Shown: positions 6,120 through 8,208 of the stretch, one piece after another
Numbering within the stretch: the first letter of the stretch is position 1
Layout of the letters: the number at the start of each line of letters is the position of its first letter
NCBI GenBank assembly: GCA_027435495.1
Contig: DAHZZC010000100.1
Location: 1 to 8,208 of the forward strand
Direction: 5' to 3'
Source: Planctomycetales bacterium
GTDB taxonomy: Bacteria > Planctomycetota > Planctomycetia > Isosphaerales > Isosphaeraceae
Length of the DNA stretch: 8,208 nucleotides
The notes under the pieces: generated by a model
Told to the model about the DNA's origin: nothing
What the model saw: the letters and a program-made list of their open reading frames with translations, nothing else
The model's database searches: none
Made by a program: the position numbers and the translations under genes

Positions 6120-8208
<2,089 letters not shown>

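Overview
The window is GC-rich and densely coded, with long shadow ORFs opposite real genes. Its gene set is a chromosomal mix: a secreted PQQ-type sugar dehydrogenase, a GlcF-type iron-sulfur protein, ATP-type PEP carboxykinase and an RND exporter, interspersed with toxin-antitoxin-like genes and the end of an insertion sequence. Such gene content, the DUF433/PIN-like pair and the protein style point to a Gram-negative-type, high-GC bacterium, most likely a planctomycete of the Isosphaeraceae type. That placement is an inference from the look of the proteins, not a database result.

Layout. (1) 2-121: the last 39 codons of an IS5-type DDE transposase on the plus strand, followed after only 20 nt by a complete PIN-domain (VapC-like) ribonuclease gene at 142-603. 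(2) 604-769: a convergent intergenic region with a long imperfect inverted repeat. (3) 770-1987, minus strand: an exported glucose/sorbosone dehydrogenase-like beta-propeller. (4) 1988-2194: a divergent intergenic region with a candidate promoter for the dehydrogenase. (5) 2195-4314, plus strand: a tight cluster of glcF, a DUF433 antitoxin-like gene and a PIN-like putative toxin that starts inside the antitoxin gene. (6) 4313-4335: a compact perfect hairpin between the convergent toxin and pckA genes. (7) 4337-5929, minus strand: pckA, with a clear ribosome binding site and a possible promoter. (8) 6027-6096: a strong hairpin plus T-run that probably ends the next transcript. (9) 6120-8208, minus strand: the C-terminal two thirds of an HAE1/AcrB-type RND permease, whose 5' end lies beyond the window.

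The metabolic genes suggest use of sugars and small organic acids: periplasmic aldose oxidation, cytoplasmic or membrane-associated 2-hydroxyacid (glycolate/lactate) oxidation, and the gluconeogenic oxaloacetate-to-PEP step. They are in separate transcription units, so there is no evidence that they form one pathway unit. The accessory parts are the IS remnant with its PIN neighbour and the DUF433/PIN-like pair.

I see no clear evidence of a wholly new system. The best candidates for a second look are the DUF433/PIN-like pair, whose toxin seems to lack the usual last acidic residue, the unusual low-complexity and inserted segments of the RND pump, and the inverted repeat in the 604-769 gap.
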